A DNA stretch of 64,000 nt, from positions 62,001-126,000 of the forward strand of contig NZ_JABTYE010000006.1 in NCBI RefSeq assembly GCF_013314895.1, in the 5' to 3' direction. The stretch's first letter is position 1. Each line of letters starts with the position of its first letter. The stretch comes from Cupriavidus gilardii (GTDB lineage: Bacteria > Pseudomonadota > Gammaproteobacteria > Burkholderiales > Burkholderiaceae). This document shows, piece by piece, positions 1 to 7,897 of this stretch. The position numbers and the translations under genes were made by a program. Under the pieces are notes generated by a model that worked only from the letters and a program-made list of their open reading frames with translations, was not told where the DNA came from and searched no databases.

Positions 1-109
1 CGGCACGCGTCGCCGTCGCCAGACTCGCGGCGCCGACAAGACCGATCAGCAGGCAGCCGAGCACCGCGCGATGGCGCCAGCCCGCCCGGACGCTATCGCA
101 CCTGGACAT
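1..109 (-). CDS. soxD: Probable SoxD cytochrome c, N-terminal fragment (cut by window edge)
   Basis: The first 36 codons of a gene that continues past the left edge. Its ATG (107-109, minus strand) lies 17 bp inside the end of soxC in a different frame, so the two are probably translationally coupled. The visible peptide starts with a short basic stretch (MSRCDSVRAGWRHR), then a hydrophobic core (VLGCLLIGLVGAASLATA) and a small-residue end, which is a Sec signal peptide of the kind exported c-type cytochromes carry. SoxD, the cytochrome c partner of SoxC in the sulfane dehydrogenase SoxCD, is normally encoded directly after soxC. The name therefore rests on position plus signal peptide; no heme motif is visible in the window. 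Confidence 0.6.
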   Translation of the reverse strand, partial: MSRCDSVRAGWRHRAVLGCLLIGLVGAASLATATRA

Positions 110-1487
110 TGGACACCTCGCCGCTGGCCGCGACCAGCCAGCTCTGGATCGCGTTGTTGTGATAGATCGAACGCGTGCCGCGCACCGCGCGCAGCTGCGC
201 GATGGCCGGCTGCACGTAGCCCGTCTCGTCGATCGCCCGGCTTTGCAGGATCGCCGGCGAACCGTCCCAGACCCAGTCGACATTGAAGCGGGTCAGGCAT
301 TTGGACAGCACCGGCGTCTCCAGCCGCGCGGTGCGCCAGTTGCGCCCGCCATCGACCGAGACATCGACGCGGCGGACCTTGCCGCGGCCCGACCACGCCA
401 GCCCGCTGACGTTGTAGAAGCCCTTGCCGGTCAGCCGCTGGCCGCCCGACGGCGTCGTGATCACGGACTTGCATTCCTGGATCGAGGTGTACTGCCGCAG
501 CATGCCGTCCGGCATCATGTCGACGTAGTGCAGCGTCTCGTCCTTGGTATTCCAGGGCCGGTCGCCCAGCTCGAGCCGGCGCAGCCATTTGACCCACGAC
601 ACGCCCTGCACGCCCGGCACCACCAGCCGCAGCGGGTAGCCGTTCTCGGGCCGCAGCATCTCGCCGTTCATGCCCCAGGCGACGATGATCTCGTCGGCCA
701 GTTCCATCGGGATCGTGCGCGTCATCGCCGAACCGTCGCCGCCTTCCGCCAGCAGATAACGGCCACGGCGCTGGTCGGCACCGGCATCGTCGAGCAGCAC
801 GCGCAGCGGCACGCCGGTGAACTCGCAGCAGGACAGCATGCCGTGCGTGTATTGCACCGTCGGCACCGCGACATTGCCCCACTCCATGCCGGTGTTGGCG
901 CCGCACTCGATGAAGTGCATGCGCGAGACCGACGGCAGACGCATCAGCTCGTCCATCGTATAGACGCGCGGCGCCTTGACCAGGCCGTTGATCATCAGCC
1001 GATGGCGGGTCGGGTCGATGTCGTGCCAGCCCTGGTGATGCCGCTCGAAGTGCAGGCCGTTCGGCGTGATGATGCCGAACAGGCCCTGCAGCGGGGCGAA
1101 GCTGACCGAGGCTGCGGAGACGCGCGTCAAACCCGGCGATTCGCGCCGCATCATGGCCGTTTCGTGGCTGGAGGGCTGGCCGTAGGGGCGCGCGGCGACC
1201 GGTTGGCCGAGCGAGGTGGCCCAGGGTTGCGGCGTCAGGATGGCGGGATCGCCCTCGGCAGCGGTATGGGTTGCCGTAGAGGCAGCGGCATTGGCAGACG
1301 CGGCGCGCGCTGGCTTGCCCAGGCCCACCGCCGCGGCCGTGGCGCCGGCCGCCGCCAGAAAGCTGCCGCGCAGCAGATCGCGCCGGCGGCTGTCGATGCC
1401 ATGGCGACCGATGTCCTGCTGCAGCTCGGCGCTGACGAAGTGTTCCGGCGCGGGCACGATGCGACCCGGGCGGCTACGGTCCGGCAC
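93..1487 (-). CDS. soxC: Sulfane dehydrogenase subunit SoxC, Tat-exported molybdoprotein
   Basis: Molybdenum-cofactor subunit of the periplasmic SoxCD complex, which oxidises the sulfane sulfur bound to SoxYZ. A Tat signal (RRRDLLRGSF, residues about 34-43) precedes a sulfite-oxidase-fold Mo domain with the cysteine Mo ligand in HFIECGANTGMEWG (Cys about 195). The C-terminal part carries the dimerisation-domain type sequence VDVSVDGGRNW. I chose the GTG at 1485-1487 because a strong GGAGGAG lies 6-7 bases in front of it. An in-frame ATG at 1536-1538 would add 17 residues but has no good ribosome site. The product is 464 aa, normal for SoxC. The 3' end overlaps soxD by 17 bp; the regulator gene lies just upstream in the same direction. 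Confidence 0.9.
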   Translation of the reverse strand: MPDRSRPGRIVPAPEHFVSAELQQDIGRHGIDSRRRDLLRGSFLAAAGATAAAVGLGKPARAASANAAASTATHTAAEGDPAILTPQPWATSLGQPVAARPYGQPSSHETAMMRRESPGLTRVSAASVSFAPLQGLFGIITPNGLHFERHHQGWHDIDPTRHRLMINGLVKAPRVYTMDELMRLPSVSRMHFIECGANTGMEWGNVAVPTVQYTHGMLSCCEFTGVPLRVLLDDAGADQRRGRYLLAEGGDGSAMTRTIPMELADEIIVAWGMNGEMLRPENGYPLRLVVPGVQGVSWVKWLRRLELGDRPWNTKDETLHYVDMMPDGMLRQYTSIQECKSVITTPSGGQRLTGKGFYNVSGLAWSGRGKVRRVDVSVDGGRNWRTARLETPVLSKCLTRFNVDWVWDGSPAILQSRAIDETGYVQPAIAQLRAVRGTRSIYHNNAIQSWLVAASGEVSNVQVR

Positions 1488-1610
1488 GTCGGTCTCCTCC
1501 GGCCGCTCGCCGCGCTCCGGTGCGGGCGCGGTCGGCATGCCTGTTCGTATTGGGTCGCGCGCCGGTGGCGACCGATGCGCGCGCTTCGTCCTGCTCGCGG
1601 TTCGCCGCGC

Positions 1611-2009
1611 TCAGCGCGCCGCTGCCGCTGCGCCCGGCTTGCGCCGCGTGGCCGTGCGCCGCTTCGGCTCGGCGGGCATGAAGCGGTCCACCATCGCGAC
1701 CTGCTGCGCGTCATCCTCGATCCGCGCGGCCACCTGCACGCACACCGTCCGGCACAGCTCCACCACGCTCTGGTCGGCGATCGCGTAGTACACCAGGTTC
1801 GCTTCCTTGCGCCGCGCCAGTACGCCGGAGCGGAACATCGCATTCAGATGCCGCGACACATTGGCCTGCGATGAACCGACCGTCTCGACCACGGCGCCGA
1901 CCGGCTTCTCGCCGTCGCACAGCGCGTGCAGGATCTTCAGCCGCGTCGGCTCGGCGAGCAGCGCGAAGTAGTGCGACACCTGTTCGAAGACGCGGTCCAG
2001 TTCGTTCAT
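1611..2009 (-). CDS. soxR: ArsR/SmtB-family repressor, probable SoxR of the sox genes
   Basis: A 132-aa winged-helix repressor. The recognition region (about residues 36-62, with SSQANVSRHL) is typical of ArsR-family proteins that act on transcription of neighbouring genes. Cysteines at about 31, 86 and 90 (ELCRTVC) fit a thiol-based sensor, as known for SoxR repressors of sox operons that respond to sulfane sulfur or persulfide. I start it at the ATG at 2007-2009; the longer open frame to 2135 reads through simple tandem repeats and an operator and is not credible. The C-terminal tail is Arg/Ala/Pro rich. It lies upstream of soxC and downstream of the sulfide dehydrogenase gene. The substrate sensed is inferred from the neighbours. 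Confidence 0.8.
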   Translation of the reverse strand: MNELDRVFEQVSHYFALLAEPTRLKILHALCDGEKPVGAVVETVGSSQANVSRHLNAMFRSGVLARRKEANLVYYAIADQSVVELCRTVCVQVAARIEDDAQQVAMVDRFMPAEPKRRTATRRKPGAAAAAR

Positions 2010-2018
2010 GCAAATCAC

Positions 2019-2048
2019 TATATGCGTATATGCGTGAGCACGCATATA
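2019..2048. promoter_or_regulatory. Predicted SoxR/ArsR operator upstream of the repressor gene
   Basis: A perfect inverted repeat with 10-base arms, TATATGCGTG (2027-2036) and CACGCATATA (2039-2048), separated by AG. The half-site TATATGCG is also repeated directly at 2019-2026. It begins 18 bp upstream of the repressor start codon and overlaps a TATAGT -10-like sequence (2017-2022, minus strand). Such AT-rich dyads are the usual ArsR-family operators, so autoregulation and control of soxCD are likely. Confidence 0.75.
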
Positions 2049-2060
2049 TCGTTTACCCCC

Positions 2061-2096
2061 GATCGTCCCGATCGTCCCGATCGAGCCGATCGACCC
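2061..2096. repeat. Four tandem 9-bp units (GATCGTCCC-like)
   Basis: Four head-to-tail 9-base units: GATCGTCCC, GATCGTCCC, GATCGAGCC, GATCGACCC. They are followed directly (about 2094-2125) by a second set of CGTTTCTCC-like units. The block lies between the sulfide dehydrogenase gene and the repressor operator and is non-coding. It could vary in length by slippage. Confidence 0.8.
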
Positions 2097-2238
2097 CGTT
2101 TCTCCCGTTTCTCCCCGTTTCCCCGCCCGGCGCAACAGCGGCGTTCATGGCGCGCGCGCCGTCCCGCATCATGCCGAGTGCTCGCTTGGCGCAGCGCTTA
2201 CCCCAGCGCTTGCTCGCCGCTTACCCCTGCTCCGGCGC

Positions 2239-3528
2239 TCACCCCAGCGCGTCCGCCCAGATCGCGTTGGCCCAGGCGAAGGCGTAGGTCCCTTCCAGCG
2301 TATTGGGCGCCGTCGACACGCCGCCGGAGTCGGGCACCGTCACCATGGTCTTCTTCTGCGGGTCGTAGCGGTGCACGCTGGCGACGTGGATGACCTCGCG
2401 ATCGGAGGTGAAGCTGTAGCAGGTGTTGTTGTACAGCGGCTCCGGGTTGGGCTGCCGCCCCGACAGCAGCGCGACGATCGCGGCCGCCGCGATCTTGCCG
2501 TGCTGGTTCGCCATGTGGCCGGACTTGGGCATCAGCGGCGCGATCTGGATCGCATCGCCCAGCACGTGGATGTTCGGCACGGCCTTCGATTCGAAGCTCA
2601 GGAAGTCGACCTCGCACCAGCGGCCATTGGCGGTCGCCAGTCCGGTGTTGACGGCGATCGCGCCGGCGCGCTGGGCCGGCACCACGTTGGCGACGTCGAC
2701 CCGCTCGTCGTCCTGGACCTCGAACTTCAGCGTACGGGTGGCGGGGTCGATATCGACGGTGCGGTATTGCGGCCGGTATTCGACGATGCCCTTGTACTTG
2801 CTGGCCCACACCTGCTTGAACAGCGCCGCCTTCGAGGTCACGTCGGGATTGGCGTCCAGGATCAGCACCTTGCTGCGCGGCTTGGCCTGGCTGAAATAGT
2901 GGGCAATCTGGCAGGCGCGTTCGTAGGGCCCGGGCGGGCAGCGATAGGGCGCCAGCGGCACGGTCAGCGCATAGGTACCGCCGTCACGCATCGCTTCGAG
3001 CTGGCGGCGCAGCGCCACCGTCTGCGGGCCGGCCTTCCACGCGTGCAGGATCTGGTCGCCGCCGGGCCGCTTCAGTCCGGGCACGTCGTCGGGCATGAAA
3101 TCGACGCCCGGCGACAGCACCAGCCGGTCGTACGCCAGTGTGCCGCCGCTGGCCAGGCGTACCTGGCGTTTCGACGGGTCGATCGCGGTGACGGTGTCGC
3201 GCACCACCTTGACTCCATGGCGGCGGCTCAGCGCATCGTAGGAGATCGTCAGATCCTCGATCCGCTTGCTGCCGCCGAGCACCAGGTTCGACAGGGGACA
3301 GGAGATGAAGGTCGGGTTCGCTTCGACCAGCGTCACGTCGATCGTGTTGTCGCTCCATTCGCGCAGATAGCGGGCGGCGGTCGCGCCGCCGTAGCCGCCG
3401 CCGACCACCACCACCTTCGCCCCACCGGCGCGCGCCGTGCCGCCGCTGGCGCAGCCGGCGAGCAGCGTGCCGAGGACTGCAGAACCGGCGGTCGCTGCGG
3501 CCGCGCTCAGAAATTCGCGTCGTTGCAT
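2239..3528 (-). CDS. fccB: Flavocytochrome c sulfide dehydrogenase, flavoprotein subunit (FccB/SoxF type)
   Basis: A 429-aa FAD protein of the FCSD/sulfide:quinone reductase group that takes electrons from sulfide and passes them to a c-type cytochrome. The N-terminus has a Tat-type RREF motif, a hydrophobic stretch and a possible lipobox ending LLAGC (Cys26). A Rossmann FAD motif follows (VVVVGGGYGG, about 39-48). Cys197 (YRCPPGP) and Cys370 (NNTCYSF) match the redox cysteine pair of FccB. The last 60 residues have the FCSD flavin-binding C-terminal pattern. It is preceded 28 bp upstream by its likely cytochrome partner, has a GGGAGG ribosome site, and belongs with soxC and soxD functionally. 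Confidence 0.88.
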   Translation of the reverse strand: MQRREFLSAAAATAGSAVLGTLLAGCASGGTARAGGAKVVVVGGGYGGATAARYLREWSDNTIDVTLVEANPTFISCPLSNLVLGGSKRIEDLTISYDALSRRHGVKVVRDTVTAIDPSKRQVRLASGGTLAYDRLVLSPGVDFMPDDVPGLKRPGGDQILHAWKAGPQTVALRRQLEAMRDGGTYALTVPLAPYRCPPGPYERACQIAHYFSQAKPRSKVLILDANPDVTSKAALFKQVWASKYKGIVEYRPQYRTVDIDPATRTLKFEVQDDERVDVANVVPAQRAGAIAVNTGLATANGRWCEVDFLSFESKAVPNIHVLGDAIQIAPLMPKSGHMANQHGKIAAAAIVALLSGRQPNPEPLYNNTCYSFTSDREVIHVASVHRYDPQKKTMVTVPDSGGVSTAPNTLEGTYAFAWANAIWADALG

Positions 3529-3556
3529 GTCAGCCTCCCTCGCTGGATTGAGCGCG

Positions 3557-3886
3557 TTATTTGACCGCGGCGAACCACTTGGCCATCGCGGCGATCTGCT
3601 CGTCGGTATAGCCCTTGGCGATCTGGTGCATCACCGTGGCCTCGCGCTTGCCGGTCTTGAACGCCTGCATCTGTTCGATCAGATAGGACTGCGGACGGCC
3701 CGCCAGTCCGGGCACCGGGCTGCCGGCCGGCGCCCGGCCGGATGGCCCGTGGCAGCTGGCGCAGGCAGCCGCCCAATCGCGCGCCTGTTCGATGGTGGGT
3801 TCGGCGGCGCTGGCCGGCGCAATGGCGAGCATCGCCAGCGCGGCCAGGCTCGCCGGTACGGCTCGCAGGGGATTGTTGTTCTTCAT
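3557..3886 (-). CDS. Small periplasmic class I cytochrome c (FccA/SoxE type)
   Basis: A 109-aa monoheme cytochrome. A Sec signal peptide (ends near ASA, residue 28) is followed by the heme motif CASCH (42-46) and a likely axial Met in ATVMHQIAKG (Met86). Start is the ATG at 3884-3886, with GGAG in front; the longer open frame has no signal peptide at its beginning. It is co-directional with the flavoprotein gene 28 bp downstream, so it most probably forms the heme subunit of the sulfide dehydrogenase. Confidence 0.85.
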   Translation of the reverse strand: MKNNNPLRAVPASLAALAMLAIAPASAAEPTIEQARDWAAACASCHGPSGRAPAGSPVPGLAGRPQSYLIEQMQAFKTGKREATVMHQIAKGYTDEQIAAMAKWFAAVK

Positions 3887-4179
3887 GGTCTCGCTCCTCG
3901 CTGGGATCGGCACATCGGCGCTTCGGTCGGCCATTGAAGTGGACCGGACCGGGCGACCGGCCGGGGCGCGCGTGTGACGCGCAAGGCAGGGCAACCCTAT
4001 CACATCGGCCCGTGCGGGCGTACTGCGGTTTTCGCAGATGGTCGGACGGCAAACGCGAATGGCCGGCCGCAACATCAGCGTAGGTCAGCCGGGGGCGTGG
4101 CGGGAGCAGCCGGACGGTGGAGAGAGCGGCGAAGGCGCGCCGGGCTGGCTCGCCGGCGCGCTGCAGAGGTGGGAGACGA
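3887..4179. other. Intergenic stretch upstream of the cytochrome/sulfide dehydrogenase genes
   Basis: About 290 bases between the cytochrome c start and the end of the BON-domain gene. It should hold the promoter of the two-gene sulfide dehydrogenase operon, but I see no clear -35/-10 pair or dyad. Short open frames here are GC-driven. Confidence 0.5.
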
Positions 4180-5094
4180 TCAGGGCAGATTGCGGCCCGG
4201 AGGCAGGCCGACCGGACCGGGGACCGGCGCTGTGGTCGGTGCTGTCGTCGGCGCCGTGGTCGGCGCCGTCGTCGGCGATGACAGGTCGGCGCCGACGGGC
4301 GCGGGGGTCGAGGTGGTCGGCACGGAGCTGCCCGGCGCGCCCTGCACCGGCGCCGGCGTGCCGCCGACCGGTTCGCCCGGGGCCGCGTTCTGCGACGATG
4401 CGGCCGCGTCCAGGCGGGCGCGCTCGGCCTCGTCGATATAGTCGAACACCTTCACCACCTTGCTGACGCCGCCGACATTGCGCGCCGTCTCGGTGGCGCG
4501 ATCGCCCTCGGGACGGGTCACCAGGCCCATCAGGTAGACCACGCCGCGTTCGGTGGTGACCTTGGTGGAATTCGACGGCACGCCTTCGGCGGTCATCAGC
4601 ATCGTCTTGACCTTGCTCGTCACGAAGGCGTCCTGGCTCTGCGCGGCGAACGACGGCGACGACACCACCTCCAGCTCGTTGACGACCTCGCGCGCGTTCG
4701 GCAACCCGCGCACATACTGTTCGATCTGCTGGCGCAGATTGGCGTCCTTGACCTCGCCGGTCAGCAGCACCTTCTTGTTGAAGACCGTGACGTTGACGCG
4801 CGCCGCGCCGCTGTAGCGCGTGGCCAGCGTGTTTTCGATCTCGAGCTGCAGGCCGCGGTCGACCGCCTGGATCGACGTCGGGCGGCGGTCGGTGGCGCTC
4901 ATCACGCCGGCCCCCATGGCGCCGGCGATCACCGGGAAGCAGCCGCTCAATTGGGTGGCGGCGGTCAGCATCAGCGTGGCGGTGGCGGCGGCGCGGGCGA
5001 CGGCGGCGAGCCGTCCGGCACGGCGGGCCTTGGCGAGGGCGCGCACCGGCGTCGGTTCAGCGTGCGCGTCGCGCGAAAAAAGCGAAGTCTTCAT
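4180..5094 (-). CDS. BON-domain outer-membrane lipoprotein (OsmY/DolP-like)
   Basis: A 304-aa lipoprotein. A basic start leads into a hydrophobic stretch and lipobox QLSGC (Cys52). Two BON domains follow (about 75-140, DRGLQLEIENTL to VVNELEVV, and about 155-225, including VYLMGLVTRPEGDRA), as in DolP/YraP, which binds anionic phospholipid and helps outer-membrane integrity. The C-terminal 80 residues are a Pro/Thr/Ala-rich tail with a repeated PTTA unit. I start at the ATG at 5092-5094 with AAGGA upstream. In relatives this gene usually follows yraN and diaA; here diaA is absent. Function is inferred from the fold. Confidence 0.85.
   Translation of the reverse strand: MKTSLFSRDAHAEPTPVRALAKARRAGRLAAVARAAATATLMLTAATQLSGCFPVIAGAMGAGVMSATDRRPTSIQAVDRGLQLEIENTLATRYSGAARVNVTVFNKKVLLTGEVKDANLRQQIEQYVRGLPNAREVVNELEVVSSPSFAAQSQDAFVTSKVKTMLMTAEGVPSNSTKVTTERGVVYLMGLVTRPEGDRATETARNVGGVSKVVKVFDYIDEAERARLDAAASSQNAAPGEPVGGTPAPVQGAPGSSVPTTSTPAPVGADLSSPTTAPTTAPTTAPTTAPVPGPVGLPPGRNLP
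4235..4282. repeat. Four tandem 12-bp units coding PTTA repeats
   Basis: Four near-identical 12-base units (GTCGGCGCCGTG type) inside the 3' part of the BON lipoprotein gene. They encode successive Pro-Thr-Thr-Ala units in its low-complexity tail. Whole-codon units mean copy number can change without a frameshift. Confidence 0.85.
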
Positions 5095-5218
5095 GCGTTC
5101 CTTGCTGTAGCGGTAATGCGAAAGAGGTTCGGCAGTCGGCAGGGCGGCCTGCGCCGGGCGCGGGCAATCCCGGTGGGCCGTGCGCCGCAACGCGCATTAT
5201 GACGGACGGACTGCGCTG

Positions 5219-5638
5219 TCATTCGGTCTCGCCTGCCCCGAATGCATCGCGCAGCCATTCCAGCCGTCGCGGTCCGATCGCCACCACATCGAGCCGGCAG
5301 CGCGGCGCGTGGTCCAGCGTCGCCAGATAGTGGTTGGCGGCCTGCAGAATGCGCTGGCGCTTGGTCATCGTGATGCTGGCCAGCGCGCCGCCGAACGCGT
5401 CGCTGCTGCGGGAACGCACCTCGACGAAGACCAGCGTGCCGTCCGGCGCGCGCATCACGAGGTCCAGCTCGCCGCCTTTGCAGCGATAATTGCGCACCAC
5501 CAGCGCCAAACCCTGGCCCTGCAGATAGGCCAGCGCCCGCGCCTCGGCGCGCTCGCCGCGCACTTTCGCCGAGTCTTTCGTCGGGTTCTTCGCCGGGTCC
5601 TTCGCCGAATCTCGCGTCGAGGTTTTGAATGTGCGCAT
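5219..5638 (-). CDS. yraN: YraN/UPF0102 family endonuclease-like protein
   Basis: A 139-aa protein of the UPF0102 family, which has a Holliday-junction-resolvase-like fold. The family signature is clear: GERAEARALAYL, NYRCKGGELDLV and FVEVRSRS carry the acidic and lysine residues of the putative active site. The N-terminal 27 residues are a charged extension with repeated KDPAK/TKDSAK units. The start is the ATG at 5636-5638; a TTG one codon earlier is possible. It diverges from rsmI with under 20 bp between start codons, the conserved arrangement. Its biochemical role in the cell is not settled in the literature. Confidence 0.9.
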   Translation of the reverse strand: MRTFKTSTRDSAKDPAKNPTKDSAKVRGERAEARALAYLQGQGLALVVRNYRCKGGELDLVMRAPDGTLVFVEVRSRSSDAFGGALASITMTKRQRILQAANHYLATLDHAPRCRLDVVAIGPRRLEWLRDAFGAGETE

Positions 5639-5656
5639 CAACGGAAGTTCTCAAGC

Positions 5657-6556
5657 ATGACTGACTGGATCTCGCTGGCAACCGGCCAGTCCTATCCCAC
5701 CGGGACGCTGTACGTCGTCGCCACGCCGATCGGCAACCTCGCCGATCTGACGCTGCGGGCGCTGCATGTGCTCGGCCTGGCCGATGCGATCGCCTGCGAG
5801 GACACCCGCAATACCGGCCAGTTGCTGTCGCGCCTCGGCTTGCAGCGACCGCTGCTGGCAGTCCACGAGCACAACGAACGCGAGGCCGGCGTGCGCGTGG
5901 TCGAGCGCCTTGCCGCCGGCGAGCGGATCGCCTATGTGTCCGACGCGGGCACGCCGGGCATCTCCGACCCGGGTGCGCGGCTGGTCGAAGCGGTGCGCGC
6001 CGCCGGCCATCGCGTGGTGCCGCTGCCGGGCCCGAGCGCGGCGGTGACTGCGCTGTCGGTGGCCGGCGACATGCTCGATACCGGCGCCGGCCGCTTCACC
6101 TTCGCCGGCTTCCTGCCGAGCAAGGCCAAGGCGCGCAGCGAGGCGATCGCCGCGCTGGCGACGCTCGACCACGCCTGGGTCATCTACGAAGCGCCGCACC
6201 GCATCGCCGACACGCTGGCCGCGCTGGCGCAGCAACTGCCGCCGACGCGCCGGCTGCTGATCGGCCGCGAATTGACCAAGCTGTTCGAACAGGCCGAAAC
6301 CATGGCGGTCGCCGATGCGCCGGCCTGGCTGGCAGCCGATCCGGCGCGCGCCAAGGGCGAGTTCGTGCTGGTGATCGAAGGTGCAGGCGCATCGGCCAAG
6401 GGCGAGGCGGCGCTGGACGCAGACGCGCAGCGGGTACTGGGTCTGCTGCTGAAGGAGTTGCCGGCCAAGCGCGCCGCCAAGCTGGCCGCGGCCATCACCG
6501 GGGCCGATACCGCGGCGCTCTATGCGATGGCGCTGGCGCGCCGCGAGCAGGAATAA
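5657..6556 (+). CDS. rsmI: 16S rRNA (cytidine-1402 2'-O)-methyltransferase RsmI
   Basis: A 299-aa SAM-dependent tetrapyrrole-methylase-fold enzyme that methylates C1402 of 16S rRNA. Family motifs include VVATPIGNLADLTLRAL, ACEDTRNTGQLL, YVSDAGTPGISDPG and PLPGPSA (SAM site). The length is normal for RsmI. The ATG at 5657 is chosen because homologs begin just before the VVATPIGNL motif; the longer open frame upstream runs antisense through yraN. It is divergent from yraN, so the two share a very short promoter region. Confidence 0.95.
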   Translation: MTDWISLATGQSYPTGTLYVVATPIGNLADLTLRALHVLGLADAIACEDTRNTGQLLSRLGLQRPLLAVHEHNEREAGVRVVERLAAGERIAYVSDAGTPGISDPGARLVEAVRAAGHRVVPLPGPSAAVTALSVAGDMLDTGAGRFTFAGFLPSKAKARSEAIAALATLDHAWVIYEAPHRIADTLAALAQQLPPTRRLLIGRELTKLFEQAETMAVADAPAWLAADPARAKGEFVLVIEGAGASAKGEAALDADAQRVLGLLLKELPAKRAAKLAAAITGADTAALYAMALARREQE

Positions 6557-6755
6557 GACCGGAAAGATGCGAGGCGGAGCCGTGCGCGCCGGCATCGTGG
6601 TCGGCGCCGCTCAGGCGCTCCGGTGTGGATGCGCGGTGGAACGAAGGGCGACGCAGCGGGAGGCGAAGGGGCGCGCGAAGCGGGTCACGTAGAAGGCGCG
6701 GAGGCCGCAGCCGCGCCGATGCACAAGGAAGGACGCCAGGAAGGAGAAGCCGGCC

Positions 6756-7598
6756 TCAGCGAGCATGACCCTTGCTGGCCGTCTTGCGGGTCTTCAGCAC
6801 CACGCGCTTCGGCTTGACCGTCTTGGCCGCGTCATCGTCGTCGACACCGTCGCCGCCGCCGTCGGTGGCGCCATCGTCCATGCCGGGCTCGCGCAGCGGG
6901 CCCAGCGCCGCCAGTTCCGTGCGCGACAGCCGGCGGATTTCGACCTGCGTATGTCCGCGGTCGACGAAGCCCAGCCGCTTTGCGGCGCGATATGAGACGT
7001 CAAGCACGCGGTTGCCGTGATACGGGCCGCGATCGTTGATGCGCAGCACCGCCACCTTGTCGTTGCGCAGATTGCGCACGAGGACCCAGCTGTCCAGCGG
7101 CAGCGACGGGTGGGCCGCCGTCATCGCGCCCATATCGAAGCGCTCGCCGTTGGCGGTCTTGCGGCCGTGGAACTGCTTGCCGTACCACGACGCCGTGCCG
7201 CGCTGCTCGAAGGTGCCGATATCCGCGCGCAGGCCTTCCAGCGAGGACGCGCGCGGCGTGCCGCGCGAGGCCGATTCGGTGTCGTCGCTCTCGTTGTCGC
7301 CCCACCCGAACAGGCGCCACGAGTTGGTCGGGGCCGGCGTTTCGGTGGCTGCGTTGGCTTGCGGCTCGTTGCGGGCGTCGCCGCGATGGTCGTTGTTCGG
7401 GGTTTTCGACTTGCGTGCCTGCGCCTGTTTTGCCGCGGGCGTCGCAGCCGTCGGCGCCGCATTCTGGTCGGCGGCAGCGCCGTCTGGATCGTCGTTCGGC
7501 GACACCGCACAGGCGGCCAGCGTCAACGCACAGGCGGCGTGAAAGCCGTAGCGGAGCGCGCGGCGAGCATGAGTAAGGAGGTGGGTCGGCCAAAGCAT
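6756..7598 (-). CDS. rlpA: Septal ring lytic transglycosylase RlpA-family lipoprotein
   Basis: A 280-aa lipoprotein: a signal segment with lipobox LAAC (Cys30), a long low-complexity Ala/Asn/Pro linker (about 35-125), then a double-psi beta-barrel domain. The barrel holds ASWYGKQFHGRKTANGE and INDRGPYHGNRVLDVS, with the catalytic Asp and a conserved His. RlpA cleaves peptidoglycan strands lacking stem peptides at the division septum. There is no C-terminal SPOR domain; the tail is short and basic, so targeting to the septum may differ from the E. coli protein. ATG start at 7596-7598. Confidence 0.88.
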   Translation of the reverse strand: MLWPTHLLTHARRALRYGFHAACALTLAACAVSPNDDPDGAAADQNAAPTAATPAAKQAQARKSKTPNNDHRGDARNEPQANAATETPAPTNSWRLFGWGDNESDDTESASRGTPRASSLEGLRADIGTFEQRGTASWYGKQFHGRKTANGERFDMGAMTAAHPSLPLDSWVLVRNLRNDKVAVLRINDRGPYHGNRVLDVSYRAAKRLGFVDRGHTQVEIRRLSRTELAALGPLREPGMDDGATDGGGDGVDDDDAAKTVKPKRVVLKTRKTASKGHAR

Positions 7599-7897
7599 CG
7601 CGCGAGTCTAACATCGGTCGTCCGCGCGATTTACAGTGATTTTGTTACGAAATGTCTGGCTACGGCGTGCAATTGCTCGCAATCCCCGAACTGACAACGG
7701 ATTGCGGCGATTCTCGGTGACTTCTTTGCGATTGGCACCGTAACAACGGAAAAGCATCGAAAGTCACATGACAGGCACTGGCGGAGGTCTGCCATGTCAA
7801 CGATAGGCCGACGCTACAATGCGACGACACAGGCGAAAAACGCCGACCCGATCTCACCCGACGTGCCCTGCCGCGCGACCGCCCCACACCCGTCACG
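7599..7897. other. Divergent intergenic region between rlpA and the MBL hydrolase gene
   Basis: About 300 AT-richer bases between two divergent genes. It must hold promoters for both. A TACAAT hexamer at 7815-7820 is a candidate -10 for the plus-strand gene, but its -35 is weak. No RNA gene or clear dyad recognised. Confidence 0.5.

Noticed and set aside
1216..1788. Plus-strand open frame opposite soxC and the repressor
   Set aside because: Spans two genes on the opposite strand and is compositionally biased.
2061..2125. CRISPR-like array
   Set aside because: Units are 9 bp, contiguous and without spacers; it is a simple tandem repeat.
2010..2135. N-terminal extension of the ArsR-type repressor
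   Set aside because: It would translate the operator and the tandem repeats as GETGETGSIGSIG; the family starts at the ATG at 2009.
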